Positions 1 to 6,967 of a stretch of 25,685 nucleotides of DNA are shown piece after piece. The position numbers and the translations under genes were made by a program. Below the pieces are notes generated by a model that was given only the letters and a program-made list of their open reading frames with translations, made no database searches and had not been told where the DNA came from. The number at the start of each line of letters is the position of its first letter. Positions within the stretch are counted from its first letter, which is position 1. Origin of the DNA: a virus; IMG/VR virus record IMGVR_UViG_3300035661_000304, positions 1 to 25,685 of that record, one strand, 5' to 3'.

Positions 1-190
1 ATAGAGTACAAAGGCTAATCCACTACCATTTACTTATAATCTACGCAAAGTGAAAAGTTCTTAGTGACTGATTTTGCGATGTTGGATGACTTTATGTACT
101 CAATAAAACATTTATTTATATATGGTTTATTTAAAGACCATAAATTTTGTTTAACCATATCTTTATCTTAGGCTTGTAAATTAATAAACT

Positions 191-217
191 CAAAGGAAGA
201 GATAAACTCTTCTTTTG
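191..217. terminator. 11-bp stem hairpin, possible terminator
   Basis: The arms 191-201 and 207-217 pair over 11 bp (one G-U on the + strand) around a 5-base loop ATAAA. It lies about 80 bp beyond the end of the leftward gene block and has T-rich sequence on one side. It may back up the hairpin at 255-279, or end transcripts arriving from the left. The rest of 1-296 holds no ORF with a ribosome binding site. It also has a weak stem (TATGGT/ACCATA) near 122-143. Confidence 0.5.
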
Positions 218-254
218 TTGTAGGGAAATTGTATCATTTATAAACTTTAATAAA

Positions 255-279
255 ACTTAAACTTTTTAGAAGTTTAAGT
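255..279 (-). terminator. Rho-independent terminator of the leftward block
   Basis: ACTTAAACTT (255-264) and AAGTTTAAGT (270-279) form a perfect 10-bp stem with a 5-base loop. Read leftward, the stem is followed by TTTTATT. It starts 17 bp past the stop codon of the helicase-primase gene, where the leftward operon would be expected to end. The stem is AT-rich, so its strength is uncertain. Confidence 0.65.
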
Positions 280-296
280 AGTTTTGTAAATATCCT

Positions 297-2405
297 TTAT
301 TTAAGTGCTGAATGTAAAATTGTACGAATTTCACTATCTGGTAATGGAGAATCTAACATTAGGTTCATTGATACAAGATGTTGTTCTATGTCTGAACTGC
401 TCATTCCTAAATCACGCATCATTTTAACTATTCTAAAACTAGAGTCATTTCTGTTCCCTTCAGCTGTTGTCAAGAAGAACCATCTATATATGCCAGCAAC
501 TCTATCATCTAAATTTAGAATCTCTACATCTTCAATTTTATTCATAAGCTGTTTACTCGTCTCCATTGAAGGTATACACTTAGTGATATCAAATAGCTTA
601 TTAGTTTTATTTACCCATATTTCTCCAGTTTCATTTGTATACCAAAGTCGGGATACATTTCTAGTTTGTCTATCGTATATTTCAACTCCAAGAATTTTTG
701 CTACGTTATCCATCATATCTTTATGTTGCTCTGATGTAACAAAATATTCTTTGTTAGTAGGGATTACTATTCTATATCTATCCCCTTTTCCTTCTTTCTG
801 ATGGCTCTTAGTTGTATATATTAAGCACAAATAATCTTTTAATAGTACCTTAGCAGTTGATAGAGGCAATCCTGAATCAATATCAATAGCTATCATATTT
901 TGTCCAGATATAAAACTTTCTGCTCTCCTATGCCCACGAGGTGCATTGTCACTTGGTTCAAAGTGAGCCAATGTGAAACAACCTACATTTGATTTAACTA
1001 AACTTTCTACTGAATGACCATCTCCTAAGAACGGTATTCTCATCGGCTTGAAGTCAATCGATTGTTCTATGTTCTTGAGTTTTGTAGAACATATGGATAC
1101 AATCATCTTGTTCAGGTTTGTTAATGGAAGAGGCTCTGCTCTATAAACTTTAAGTGCATCTCCTTCTTCAATAACGATACAGCCTTGTGATATAGCATAT
1201 TCTTTAGTAAGCCCCATATAGTCGTTGAACATTTTAATATTAGATAATCCACGAATTTCTTGTATTAAATCAGGTCGTCCTTTTGGAGATATTGATATTC
1301 TGTTGAATATATCAATATGGATAGGATATCCTTTTACTATCTGCTCCATACAAGTGTTAGTTCTATTTGCAAAATCAATGGCATATTCCATATGTTCCTC
1401 AGAAACTATTGCACTAAAATCAGCCATAGCTATAATACAAGCTAACCTTTCAATCTTAGTCTCTGAACCAATGATAGTCTGCTTTATCTGATTATGTAGG
1501 TCTCCATTATTGTATTCATCAATAAGATTTGATATATAGTTACTTAGAATTAAAGATGCTTCTTCCGATACTATAATTTCTCTTCCTGCCTTACTAAGGT
1601 CAAAGAACATTGTACTTAGTTGCATCATTTCGTTTTTATCAGAACTACTCATAGTCTTATATTTGCTATTCTTGATAATCTTATCTGTACTTTGCATATA
1701 AAAAAAACTACGTCTACCAAAGCCTTGAATTATCTCCTCTTTGAGCTTATCAAGTTTATTTTGTACATTCAAAATTCCGTATGGTGCACCGTGAAGAGAT
1801 ACATTTACTGGAACTCCCTCTACATCGAAATACCCACCTGATGCAGTAGTTTTTCCTTTTGCAGTTCCTTTAGTCCAAGCTTCTTTAATACGTGATAACA
1901 TATCAGCATTTAGCAATATATCTGAAAGTTCTCCGTGAAATATATTTACACTGAATGTAGGCAATATACTCATTCCTTGCATTAGCTTCTGGAATCCTTC
2001 TGGAGTTCCATCTATTGAGGTTCTAATTCCACTAGGTAAAAGATAGTTTGGATTAGCGATATCAATTTCAGTATATTCAGCTACCTTTGAATACTCTTTA
2101 TTGAACCTAACCTTAAGATTTTTACGATAGCTTGATGAAATATTACTAAATATACTTTCTGCATTATCCATTGTAAAATCTTTACCTCTACCACTTGGAG
2201 CTAATATAACACCAAAGTAATTCACTATTCTACTTGTATCATCATCATCATAACGCTTGTATCTAACACCCTTTACCATATTAGCTATAACTGATAGCTG
2301 ATAAAATATTGCACTCTCAACTATTTCGTCAGCTATATAGTCTCTGGATTTATCTACTATATAATTTTCCATATGCCTTATAAGTAATGGCTTACTCATA
2401 GTCAT
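297..2405 (-). CDS. Helicase-primase fusion: N-terminal DUF3987-like ATPase, AEP primase, C-terminal PriCT
   Basis: Replication protein of about 702 aa that probably unwinds DNA and makes primers. Numbering below counts from a TTG six bases upstream. The N-terminal half has a Walker A-like APSGRGKD (71-78), a Walker B-like FHGELSDIL (158-166) and GFGRR (230-234), resembling DUF3987-type ATPases. The C-terminal half has archaeo-eukaryotic primase motifs: AIDID (508-512), TTKSH (533-537) with RYRIVIP (545-551), and D580 followed by SRLWY. Residues 635-704 look like a PriCT-1 domain (GNRNDSSF, then helices). An ATPase ahead of the primase reverses the usual order. The start is ATG 2405, with AGAAG nine bases upstream; ATG 2399, which overlaps the previous stop, is an alternative. 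It is the last gene of the leftward block. Domain calls rest on motifs only. Confidence 0.85.
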   Translation of the reverse strand: MTMSKPLLIRHMENYIVDKSRDYIADEIVESAIFYQLSVIANMVKGVRYKRYDDDDTSRIVNYFGVILAPSGRGKDFTMDNAESIFSNISSSYRKNLKVRFNKEYSKVAEYTEIDIANPNYLLPSGIRTSIDGTPEGFQKLMQGMSILPTFSVNIFHGELSDILLNADMLSRIKEAWTKGTAKGKTTASGGYFDVEGVPVNVSLHGAPYGILNVQNKLDKLKEEIIQGFGRRSFFYMQSTDKIIKNSKYKTMSSSDKNEMMQLSTMFFDLSKAGREIIVSEEASLILSNYISNLIDEYNNGDLHNQIKQTIIGSETKIERLACIIAMADFSAIVSEEHMEYAIDFANRTNTCMEQIVKGYPIHIDIFNRISISPKGRPDLIQEIRGLSNIKMFNDYMGLTKEYAISQGCIVIEEGDALKVYRAEPLPLTNLNKMIVSICSTKLKNIEQSIDFKPMRIPFLGDGHSVESLVKSNVGCFTLAHFEPSDNAPRGHRRAESFISGQNMIAIDIDSGLPLSTAKVLLKDYLCLIYTTKSHQKEGKGDRYRIVIPTNKEYFVTSEQHKDMMDNVAKILGVEIYDRQTRNVSRLWYTNETGEIWVNKTNKLFDITKCIPSMETSKQLMNKIEDVEILNLDDRVAGIYRWFFLTTAEGNRNDSSFRIVKMMRDLGMSSSDIEQHLVSMNLMLDSPLPDSEIRTILHSALK

Positions 2406-2568
2406 CTGCAAATACTTCTATTGACTTAATAAGTGTTATGTTATAATAAAATGTAGCTTCATCGCCCATATCAAATATAGCCCATTGACCATCTGTATCC
2501 CATTTTACCAATGTTGAAAATTCATCAAATTCCTTTGATGTTCCATCTACGAAATTAACTGTTACCAT
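2392..2568 (-). CDS. 58-aa hypothetical protein between initiator-like and primase genes
   Basis: A short ORF starting MVTVNFVDGT and ending FADDYE; family not recognised. It is acidic, with a likely beta-rich fold (alternating V/F/I stretches). Support is contextual. Its ATG overlaps the stop of the upstream winged-helix gene (ATGGTAA). AAGGAA lies five bases before the start, and its stop overlaps the start region of the helicase-primase gene. It exactly fills the gap between the two genes. It may be an accessory subunit of the replication proteins, but that is inference from position. Confidence 0.7.
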   Translation of the reverse strand: MVTVNFVDGTSKEFDEFSTLVKWDTDGQWAIFDMGDEATFYYNITLIKSIEVFADDYE

Positions 2569-2951
2569 TGTACTTCCTTATCTTTTGAATTATTATTTAG
2601 CTTAATATATTGTTCAAACTCTTTAGGTATTATTGGACTATACGCATATGGCATTGAACCGCCACCTTCCAAAAATACTTCAGGATGAACTATTTTAATA
2701 TGACCATCAGCTTCAAGTTCACGAATAATTTTATTGAATGTCTTTCTTGTTATTCCAATATATTTTGCCCAAAACTCTTGAGTTTTATGAGGTGTTTTTG
2801 TATTGCCACGTCCAAGTGACTCCATAGCTATCCCAAGAAAAACACTTATTTTAGATGGAGAATTTATATTATTATAAGCATAATCCATCATTATACCTAC
2901 GTTCTGATAGCAATCCATTTTACTACATTTAGAACCAATTTTATTTACCAT
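2562..2951 (-). CDS. Winged-helix DNA-binding protein, second tandem copy (putative replication initiator)
   Basis: A 129-aa protein with one predicted winged helix. The segment QEFWAKYIGITRKTFNKII (about 68-86) is the helix-turn-helix, followed by a wing-like stretch with GGGSMPYAYSP. It matches its upstream neighbour along most of its length (YQNVGIM/WQNIGIM, DGHIKI, AYSP, final QW), so the two are tandem duplicates. Single-wing proteins of this kind resemble phage O-like or plasmid Rep N-terminal domains. Position between iteron-like repeats and a primase supports an initiator role; a repressor is possible. GGAGG precedes the ATG by seven bases, and the ATG overlaps the upstream stop (ATGGTAA). 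Confidence 0.75.
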   Translation of the reverse strand: MVNKIGSKCSKMDCYQNVGIMMDYAYNNINSPSKISVFLGIAMESLGRGNTKTPHKTQEFWAKYIGITRKTFNKIIRELEADGHIKIVHPEVFLEGGGSMPYAYSPIIPKEFEQYIKLNNNSKDKEVQW

Positions 2952-3337
2952 TGTTCATCCTCCATTTCTATTATTGTTTCAGGTTCATTCTTTTTACTCT
3001 TAATAAATATCCTAGCATTCTTTGAAAACACTGGACTATAAGAATAAGCATTTGAACCACCTGTTGCTACATATTCCCTCTGATGGTTTATTTTAATATG
3101 ACCATCTCTTGCAAGTTCATTCACTTGCGTATTAAATGTATTCTTAGATACTCCAAATAATTTAGACCAATATTCTTGACTTCTATGCAATGTTTTTCTT
3201 AATCCATATCCGAAAGACTCTTCAACTAAACAAGTAAAAATTTCTCTATTTTTGCGTTCTATATTTTTCCTTGCATATTGTCGCATAATACCTATATTCT
3301 GCCAACCGTTATTTGATGACTGTTCTACTATACTCAT
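2945..3337 (-). CDS. Winged-helix DNA-binding protein, first tandem copy (putative replication initiator)
   Basis: A 130-aa paralogue of the next gene downstream. Its helix-turn-helix is QEYWSKLFGVSKNTFNTQV (about 59-77), followed by DGHIKI and a GGSNAYSYSP wing. The extra N- and C-terminal residues are charged and probably flexible. The start lies inside the 3' end of the ribbon-helix-helix gene (29-bp overlap), with AGAAGG ten bases upstream. Being the nearer copy to the repeats at 3562-3652, it is a candidate iteron-binding protein. No catalytic motif is present, so it should act by binding DNA. The function is inferred from fold and context. Confidence 0.75.
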   Translation of the reverse strand: MSIVEQSSNNGWQNIGIMRQYARKNIERKNREIFTCLVEESFGYGLRKTLHRSQEYWSKLFGVSKNTFNTQVNELARDGHIKINHQREYVATGGSNAYSYSPVFSKNARIFIKSKKNEPETIIEMEDEQW

Positions 3338-3470
3338 CTTTAATCAACCTTCTTATCTCATAGCTCATAGAGTTTGAGTTTTTTTCAGCCAATTCTTTAA
3401 GCATACGTAGAACATCATCATTCAATGTAAAAGTAACAGCTTTACTTGCCTTGATTAATTTTGTTTCCAT
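3309..3470 (-). CDS. Ribbon-helix-helix (CopG/Arc-like) DNA-binding protein
   Basis: A 53-aa protein with the classic short fold: a beta strand (KAVTFTLND, 10-18), helix A (DDVLRMLKELAEKN), and helix B after SNSMSYEIRRLIKDEY. Such proteins bind palindromic operators as dimers, often to repress their own operon or a replication gene. The start is ATG 3470 because AAGGA sits five bases upstream; a longer in-frame version from 3500 lacks a site. It is the first gene after the repeat region 3513-3700, and the 12-bp palindrome at 3688-3699 is a possible operator. Confidence 0.8.
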   Translation of the reverse strand: METKLIKASKAVTFTLNDDVLRMLKELAEKNSNSMSYEIRRLIKDEYSRTVIK

Positions 3471-3498
3471 TATATTCCTTTTAGTTTTGGTATGAAGC

Positions 3499-3504
3499 AT
3501 TGTA
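3499..3504 (-). promoter_or_regulatory. Possible leftward promoter for the RHH/winged-helix genes
   Basis: On the minus strand TACAAT lies about 30 bases before the ATG at 3470. Upstream sequence is A/T-periodic (three 11-bp repeats) with no clear -35 box, a layout seen in Campylobacterota promoters. Iteron-like repeats lie just upstream, so bound initiator could repress it. Confidence 0.35.
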
Positions 3505-3512
3505 GCGTAATA

Positions 3513-3545
3513 AATATAAAACTAATATAAAACTAATATAAAATA
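3513..3545. repeat. AT-rich 11-bp tandem repeats (possible DNA-unwinding element)
   Basis: AATATAAAACT occurs at 3513-3523 and 3524-3534, with a third partial copy at 3535-3544. The stretch is almost purely A/T and directly abuts the 22-bp repeats. AT-rich direct repeats next to iterons are typical of theta-type origins, where the duplex first opens. It could also simply be promoter DNA. Confidence 0.6.
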
Positions 3546-3563
3546 TTTCTTATACCTACTTAC

Positions 3564-3622
3564 CAATTTTTGGGATATACATAATCAATTTTTGGGATAT
3601 ACCTAATCAATTTTTGGGATAT
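3564..3622. repeat. Three iteron-like direct repeats at a 22-bp period
   Basis: The 15-mer CAATTTTTGGGATAT occurs exactly at 3564-3578, 3586-3600 and 3608-3622, each start 22 bp after the last (two helical turns). The spacers are similar (ACATAAT, ACCTAAT). Exact repeats at a helical period are the signature of iterons bound by an initiator on one DNA face. The adjacent winged-helix genes are candidates for the binding proteins. Confidence 0.8.
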
Positions 3623-3635
3623 GCGGTATTTCTTA

Positions 3636-3652
3636 TACCAAAAATTGGTATC
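3636..3652. repeat. Inverted, palindromic fourth iteron-like copy
   Basis: ATACCAA-AAA-TTGGTAT is a perfect 7-bp inverted repeat. Read on the minus strand it matches the TACCAATTTTTGG core of the repeats at 3562-3574. In iteron plasmids an inverted half-iteron pair often serves as the operator for initiator autoregulation; that role is inferred here. Confidence 0.55.
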
Positions 3653-3670
3653 TCTATTATATACCTACTT

Positions 3671-3700
3671 AAAGGGATACCTTGCTAAAGGTATACCTTG
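3671..3700. promoter_or_regulatory. Paired operator-like palindromes
   Basis: AAAGGGATACCTTG (3671-3684) and AAAGGTATACCTTG (3687-3700) are near-identical copies 16 bp apart. The second contains the perfect 12-bp palindrome AAGGTATACCTT. The 11-mer ATACCTACTTA occurs at 3552-3562 and again at 3661-3671, flanking the whole repeat block. This is a plausible site for the ribbon-helix-helix dimer. Confidence 0.45.
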
Positions 3701-3716
3701 AAATAAATGAGAACCA

Positions 3717-3747
3717 ACCAACACTACCGCTTACGCTTCGTGTTGGT
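3717..3747 (-). terminator. Hairpin downstream of the SF2 helicase gene
   Basis: ACCAACAC (3717-3724) and GTGTTGGT (3740-3747) form an 8-bp stem with a 15-base loop, 32 bp past the helicase stop. There is no strong T-run after it in the leftward direction, so termination may be weak. It could instead be a structural border of the repeat region. Confidence 0.4.
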
Positions 3748-3778
3748 AAAAGGAGGGGGTATGAGTTTATTAATATAT

Positions 3779-5302
3779 TTAAAACCATCTATAAGAATCA
3801 TTGTTTGCATTCTCGATTAGAAAGTCAATAAAATAAAATAGACTTGCAATCTTCTTAGGCTGAGTAGTCTTTCCACTTTGGACTATTGCTTTGGCTCTAG
3901 TCTTAAATGCTTTAGTAAATCTACTTCTATGTTCTGGGTACTGGTTCAACTTACTTTCCCATTTATCAGAAATCCATCTTGGTAATTGAACTCCATTCTC
4001 TCTGCCACTGTAAAGAGTATCTATCAATACAATGAGTTCGCATAGCTCACTCATATCTTGGCTCGACTCAAATAATTCTATTAAGTCTTTCAAATTACCT
4101 TTTCTTTTTCTGTCCTTAACTTCTTCTATCATCATTTTAATTTGAAGGCGTGAATTAAGCTCTACAACTGATTCTTTATCTGAGACAAGTAAATCTATTC
4201 CTGAGATATTATCGTGGCTTCTAGCTATGTTTTTGTTAGTTCTATCGCTATGTTCTTGTATAGGTTCATCATACAATCCGTGAGTAGTTGTATTTTTTGC
4301 AAAATCCAACAATAAAGTATCTATTTTTGTATGATGAAGTCTACAACCTCTACCAACTTGTTGTAGATATTTTCTCTTGCTCATTGTTGGATTACAATTC
4401 ACAACACAACTGACACTTGGTTCATCCCATCCAGTAGATATCATTCCGATACTACACAAAACTTGTAATTCATCATCTAAGAATTGTTTAAATGTATCAT
4501 CATTAATCTTGGAACTAATCTTGCTATGTACTAAACCAGATTTAATACCATTGCTAGTGTATACTTGGTTCATAGCTTCAGCGTGTTCTATACCCGTACA
4601 AAAAACAATAGTCTTTCTTTCTTTAGCTAAAGTATTCCAAGATTCAAAAACTGATTGATTATATTCATCTGTATTTATTATTTTTGATAGTTGAACTTCA
4701 TTATAATCTCCAGCTTTTACATTTACTTCACTAAAATCTAGTTTCTCACTAAACCCTGCAACGAATGTTCTTATTCTAGTTAGATATCCTTGCTCTGTAA
4801 GCTCTTTTATTGTTAAACCTTGAATAATGTCTACCCCTTCAATAAAAAAGCCATCAGCGTCAATAGGAGTAGCACTAAAGCCTATTATTTGATTAGGTTC
4901 TAATCTATCTATTACATCATTCATACTTTTTGTATCAAAACTAATATGACGTTCATCAATTATCAAAACATCACACTTTAAATCTATATGTGAACGTGCG
5001 TATAAAGTTTGTTGCATTGCTACACTAACCTTTGAACCTATATATTTATCCATTCCTGCTTTATACACATTATGTTCTATATTTAGGTTTGTGAATAGTT
5101 CTATAAGTTGTGGGATTAGCTTTGATATATTTACGAGTACGCAAACAGTTAGGTCTTGGTTCACAAAGTCTTGAACCAACTTTGCAATTATTATAGACTT
5201 TCCACTTCCAGTAGGGGAATATATCAATTTCTCTTTACCGTTGTCCTCTATTTCTTTGTGTACATTATTTACTATATCCTCTTGGTATGGTCTTAGCTTC
5301 AT
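3779..5302 (-). CDS. SF2 DExH-box DNA helicase
   Basis: A 507-aa ATP-dependent helicase/translocase with a complete SF2 motif set: a Q-like LRPYQ (3-7), motif I PTGSGKS (30-36), motif II DERH (116-119), motif III SAT (143-145), IVFCTG (232-237), motif V STGWDEPS (289-296) and motif VI QQVGRGCR (314-321). The DERH box and overall length resemble phage UvsW/RadD-like or type III restriction-type helicases. A likely role is remodelling replication forks or recombination intermediates. The last 150 residues are unassigned and charged. A leader hairpin (5348-5369) separates it from the upstream gene. AAGGA precedes the ATG. The exact substrate is not visible. Confidence 0.9.
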   Translation of the reverse strand: MKLRPYQEDIVNNVHKEIEDNGKEKLIYSPTGSGKSIIIAKLVQDFVNQDLTVCVLVNISKLIPQLIELFTNLNIEHNVYKAGMDKYIGSKVSVAMQQTLYARSHIDLKCDVLIIDERHISFDTKSMNDVIDRLEPNQIIGFSATPIDADGFFIEGVDIIQGLTIKELTEQGYLTRIRTFVAGFSEKLDFSEVNVKAGDYNEVQLSKIINTDEYNQSVFESWNTLAKERKTIVFCTGIEHAEAMNQVYTSNGIKSGLVHSKISSKINDDTFKQFLDDELQVLCSIGMISTGWDEPSVSCVVNCNPTMSKRKYLQQVGRGCRLHHTKIDTLLLDFAKNTTTHGLYDEPIQEHSDRTNKNIARSHDNISGIDLLVSDKESVVELNSRLQIKMMIEEVKDRKRKGNLKDLIELFESSQDMSELCELIVLIDTLYSGRENGVQLPRWISDKWESKLNQYPEHRSRFTKAFKTRAKAIVQSGKTTQPKKIASLFYFIDFLIENANNDSYRWF

Positions 5303-5347
5303 AGCCTTTTCTTCCTTTAAAAGTAAAATTTTGGATTAATTTCCATT

Positions 5348-5369
5348 GAACCAACTATAAAGTTGGCTC
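5348..5369 (-). promoter_or_regulatory. Leader hairpin with GAGCCAACT/AGTTGGTTC arms
   Basis: In the leftward transcript GAGCCAACT and AGTTGGTTC pair over 9 bp (one G-U) around the loop TTAT. It lies 46 bp before the helicase start, between two genes. Hairpins of the same design occur at 7359-7382, 8074-8097 and 19792-19816. It may be an RNA-processing site, a weak terminator or a protein-binding site. Confidence 0.6.
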
Positions 5370-5402
5370 TAAGTAAATCAAAAATTTACATCTTTTTTAG
5401 TA

Positions 5403-5579
5403 TTAAATTTTGTTTTTTTGAATTTCTTTCCATATAGACTTGTAGGCTTCTAATGCTATTTTTTTATCAGAAAAAGTCCATTTTTTGATAAAATTAGCTC
5501 CAGAAAATGAGCTAATTTCGTGCGGGAATTTGTTGAAATCAATAGTCAAACTATCAATTTTTTTAATTTTATCTTTCAT
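5403..5579 (-). CDS. 58-aa hypothetical protein
   Basis: A lysine-rich short ORF starting MKDKIKKIDS and ending EIQKNKI; not recognised. It has an N-terminal strand-rich part and a C-terminal helix (KKIALEAYKSIWKEIQKN). Its ATG overlaps the upstream stop by 4 bp (ATGA), a strong sign of translational coupling. The ORF fills most of an otherwise empty 270-bp gap. Its positive charge contrasts with the acidic protein upstream, so a complex between them is conceivable. Confidence 0.65.
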   Translation of the reverse strand: MKDKIKKIDSLTIDFNKFPHEISSFSGANFIKKWTFSDKKIALEAYKSIWKEIQKNKI

Positions 5580-5995
5580 TTTTTAGATGTTGGACTACTA
5601 AAAAGTTCAGAAATTAGTTTTCGTACATCTTTACACAAATCTTCTCTTGATGAAACAACACACACATTCGATACCTCTAAATAATATGAGTAAATACGCA
5701 AATCGATAGTTTCTAGGTTGTTTAATGTACAAATTAGAGTTATATCTATTTTATCCTCTTCATAATCTTCAGATGGTTCTGTGTCGTCAAAGTTAATTTC
5801 TACATCTTCAAAATCAATAGAAAACTCATAGTCTAAAACTTTAATAGTATTCATAAAACCATAAATCGATTCTATTTTATCTACAACAGATGAACAATTA
5901 AGCGTATTTAAAATTTTATCAAATATCTCGTTATATTCGTTTATGTTTTTTATAACTATTTTATTATCTACAATCATTTTTTTCGTAATCATCAT
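5576..5995 (-). CDS. Acidic hypothetical early protein (139 aa)
   Basis: The protein is not recognised. The middle is strongly acidic (DFEDVEINFDDTEPSEDYEEDK, in pieces around 61-82), flanked by beta-rich segments (TLICTLNNLETIDLRIYSYYLEVSN). There is no membrane segment or catalytic motif. ATG 5995 and ATG 5992 are adjacent; AAAGGA is better spaced for 5992. Small acidic early phage proteins sometimes mimic DNA or inhibit host enzymes, but nothing here proves it. Confidence 0.7.
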   Translation of the reverse strand: MMITKKMIVDNKIVIKNINEYNEIFDKILNTLNCSSVVDKIESIYGFMNTIKVLDYEFSIDFEDVEINFDDTEPSEDYEEDKIDITLICTLNNLETIDLRIYSYYLEVSNVCVVSSREDLCKDVRKLISELFSSPTSKK

Positions 5996-6020
5996 ATTTC
6001 CTTTATTTTTTTTTATTATA

Positions 6021-6734
6021 CTAAAACCAAGTTGAGCTTATGGAATTGTATTTTTTACCATAATTGCAAACGTGGTTATAATCACAATAATATTTACATC
6101 TCATATCATTTCCAAACGTATTTTCACATTTAACGGGTATTTTTTCATCACCATTTAACATAGAAAAAACTTTTTCGTAATATTCATCAACCATTTCAAT
6201 CAATTTTTCCTCTTTAATATGAGGTATATTCACTTCCTCAATAGCGTTTGGTTGGTTTGGCTTAACTTCCGTTTGGTCTTTTAATCCCATAAAAAGTAAA
6301 AGGGAACTTTCACTACCCCATCCAAACATTAGATTATATAGATTTACTTGTACACCATACGCATCAGCTAGTGGGTCTTTCAAAATAACTGTATGCTTAT
6401 ATACCTTAGTAAGTTTAACGTCATAAATAACCTTATTTATAGGGTCTATAATATCAGGTTCACCCGTCAAATTTGCCCCTTTTTTGGTTTTATAATTAAG
6501 CCTTTTTCCTACTTCATACGTGCCTATTTTATGGTCTAAAATGATTTGTTTCATTCCTATATCAAAAATATTCCCTAGCGTAGCTTGGCTGATACCCGAT
6601 TTTTTAGGCTCAAACTTACGTTTTAAATAGCCGATTAATGGTTCATTGTCTGCCACCTCTGAAACACTTACCGTATTTAAGCTGTTTTTTGAACCACTAT
6701 AAAATTCTATTCCTTCGATATCATCTAATAACAT
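6021..6734 (-). CDS. Cas4/RecB-like PD-(D/E)XK nuclease with four-cysteine cluster
   Basis: A 237-aa nuclease. The catalytic core is GEPD (91-94; D94), DVK (105-107; D105, K107) and the helix GVQVNLY with Q129 and Y133, matching the QxxxY motif of RecB/Cas4 exonucleases. Four cysteines at 203, 213, 217 and 223 (C-x9-C-x3-C-x5-C) sit at the C-terminus, where Cas4 and AddB bind an iron-sulfur cluster. The usual N-terminal Cas4 cysteine is absent, so all four ligands are C-terminal. A likely role is DNA end resection in phage recombination or replication, alongside the SF2 helicase. There is no CRISPR array nearby, so a CRISPR role is unlikely. The start overlaps the upstream stop (TGATG). Confidence 0.85.
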   Translation of the reverse strand: MLLDDIEGIEFYSGSKNSLNTVSVSEVADNEPLIGYLKRKFEPKKSGISQATLGNIFDIGMKQIILDHKIGTYEVGKRLNYKTKKGANLTGEPDIIDPINKVIYDVKLTKVYKHTVILKDPLADAYGVQVNLYNLMFGWGSESSLLLFMGLKDQTEVKPNQPNAIEEVNIPHIKEEKLIEMVDEYYEKVFSMLNGDEKIPVKCENTFGNDMRCKYYCDYNHVCNYGKKYNSISSTWF

Positions 6735-6967
6735 CAGATTAATTCCCCTTTTTTATTGTAAGTTTCTAAGCTTATATTTTTAACTCTTGACAGCTTGTTG
6801 TATTCTGCCTGAAGTCGTGCCTTCTCTTTTCTATGTATCTCTGCTTTACTGTATAGGTTTATTATTTCGTGCCTTAGTTTCTGTAGGTCATCAATAGAAA
6901 TTTCTATTCTCTTAATTCCGTCATAATCTGCAAGATTAATCGCCTGCAATATGTTTTCAACTTCCAT
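6734..6967 (-). CDS. 77-aa coiled-coil hypothetical protein
   Basis: Small, charged and probably helical. Residues 27-60 (DLQKLRHEI through KARLQAEYNKL) have heptad-like spacing of hydrophobic residues, suggesting a coiled coil. The family is not recognised. The start lies within the previous gene (11-bp overlap). The stop overlaps the nuclease start by one base, so it is translated with the nuclease and could be its partner. Confidence 0.65.
   Translation of the reverse strand: MEVENILQAINLADYDGIKRIEISIDDLQKLRHEIINLYSKAEIHRKEKARLQAEYNKLSRVKNISLETYNKKGELI

Noticed and set aside
388-801. 137-codon + strand ORF opposite the helicase-primase gene
   Set aside because: It is antisense to a gene with clear domain motifs and has a shadow composition. 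Other antisense ORFs (1225-1491, 4377-4658, 10784-11269, 18824-19108, 23248-23567, 23974-24258, 25134-25611) were dropped for the same reason.
3564-3622. CRISPR array from three 15-bp repeats with 7-bp spacers
   Set aside because: Repeats and spacers are far too short and the spacers are similar to each other. The 22-bp helical period fits iterons.
3748-3811. AAAGGAGGGGG and ATG 3761 on the + strand, suggesting a small rightward gene
   Set aside because: It gives only 17 codons, runs antisense into the 3' end of the helicase gene, and has no promoter. Probably chance, although the ribosome site is unusually strong.
6021-6734. CRISPR-Cas adaptation module based on the Cas4-like nuclease
   Set aside because: There is no Cas1 or Cas2 and no array. 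Standalone Cas4/RecB nucleases are common in phages.
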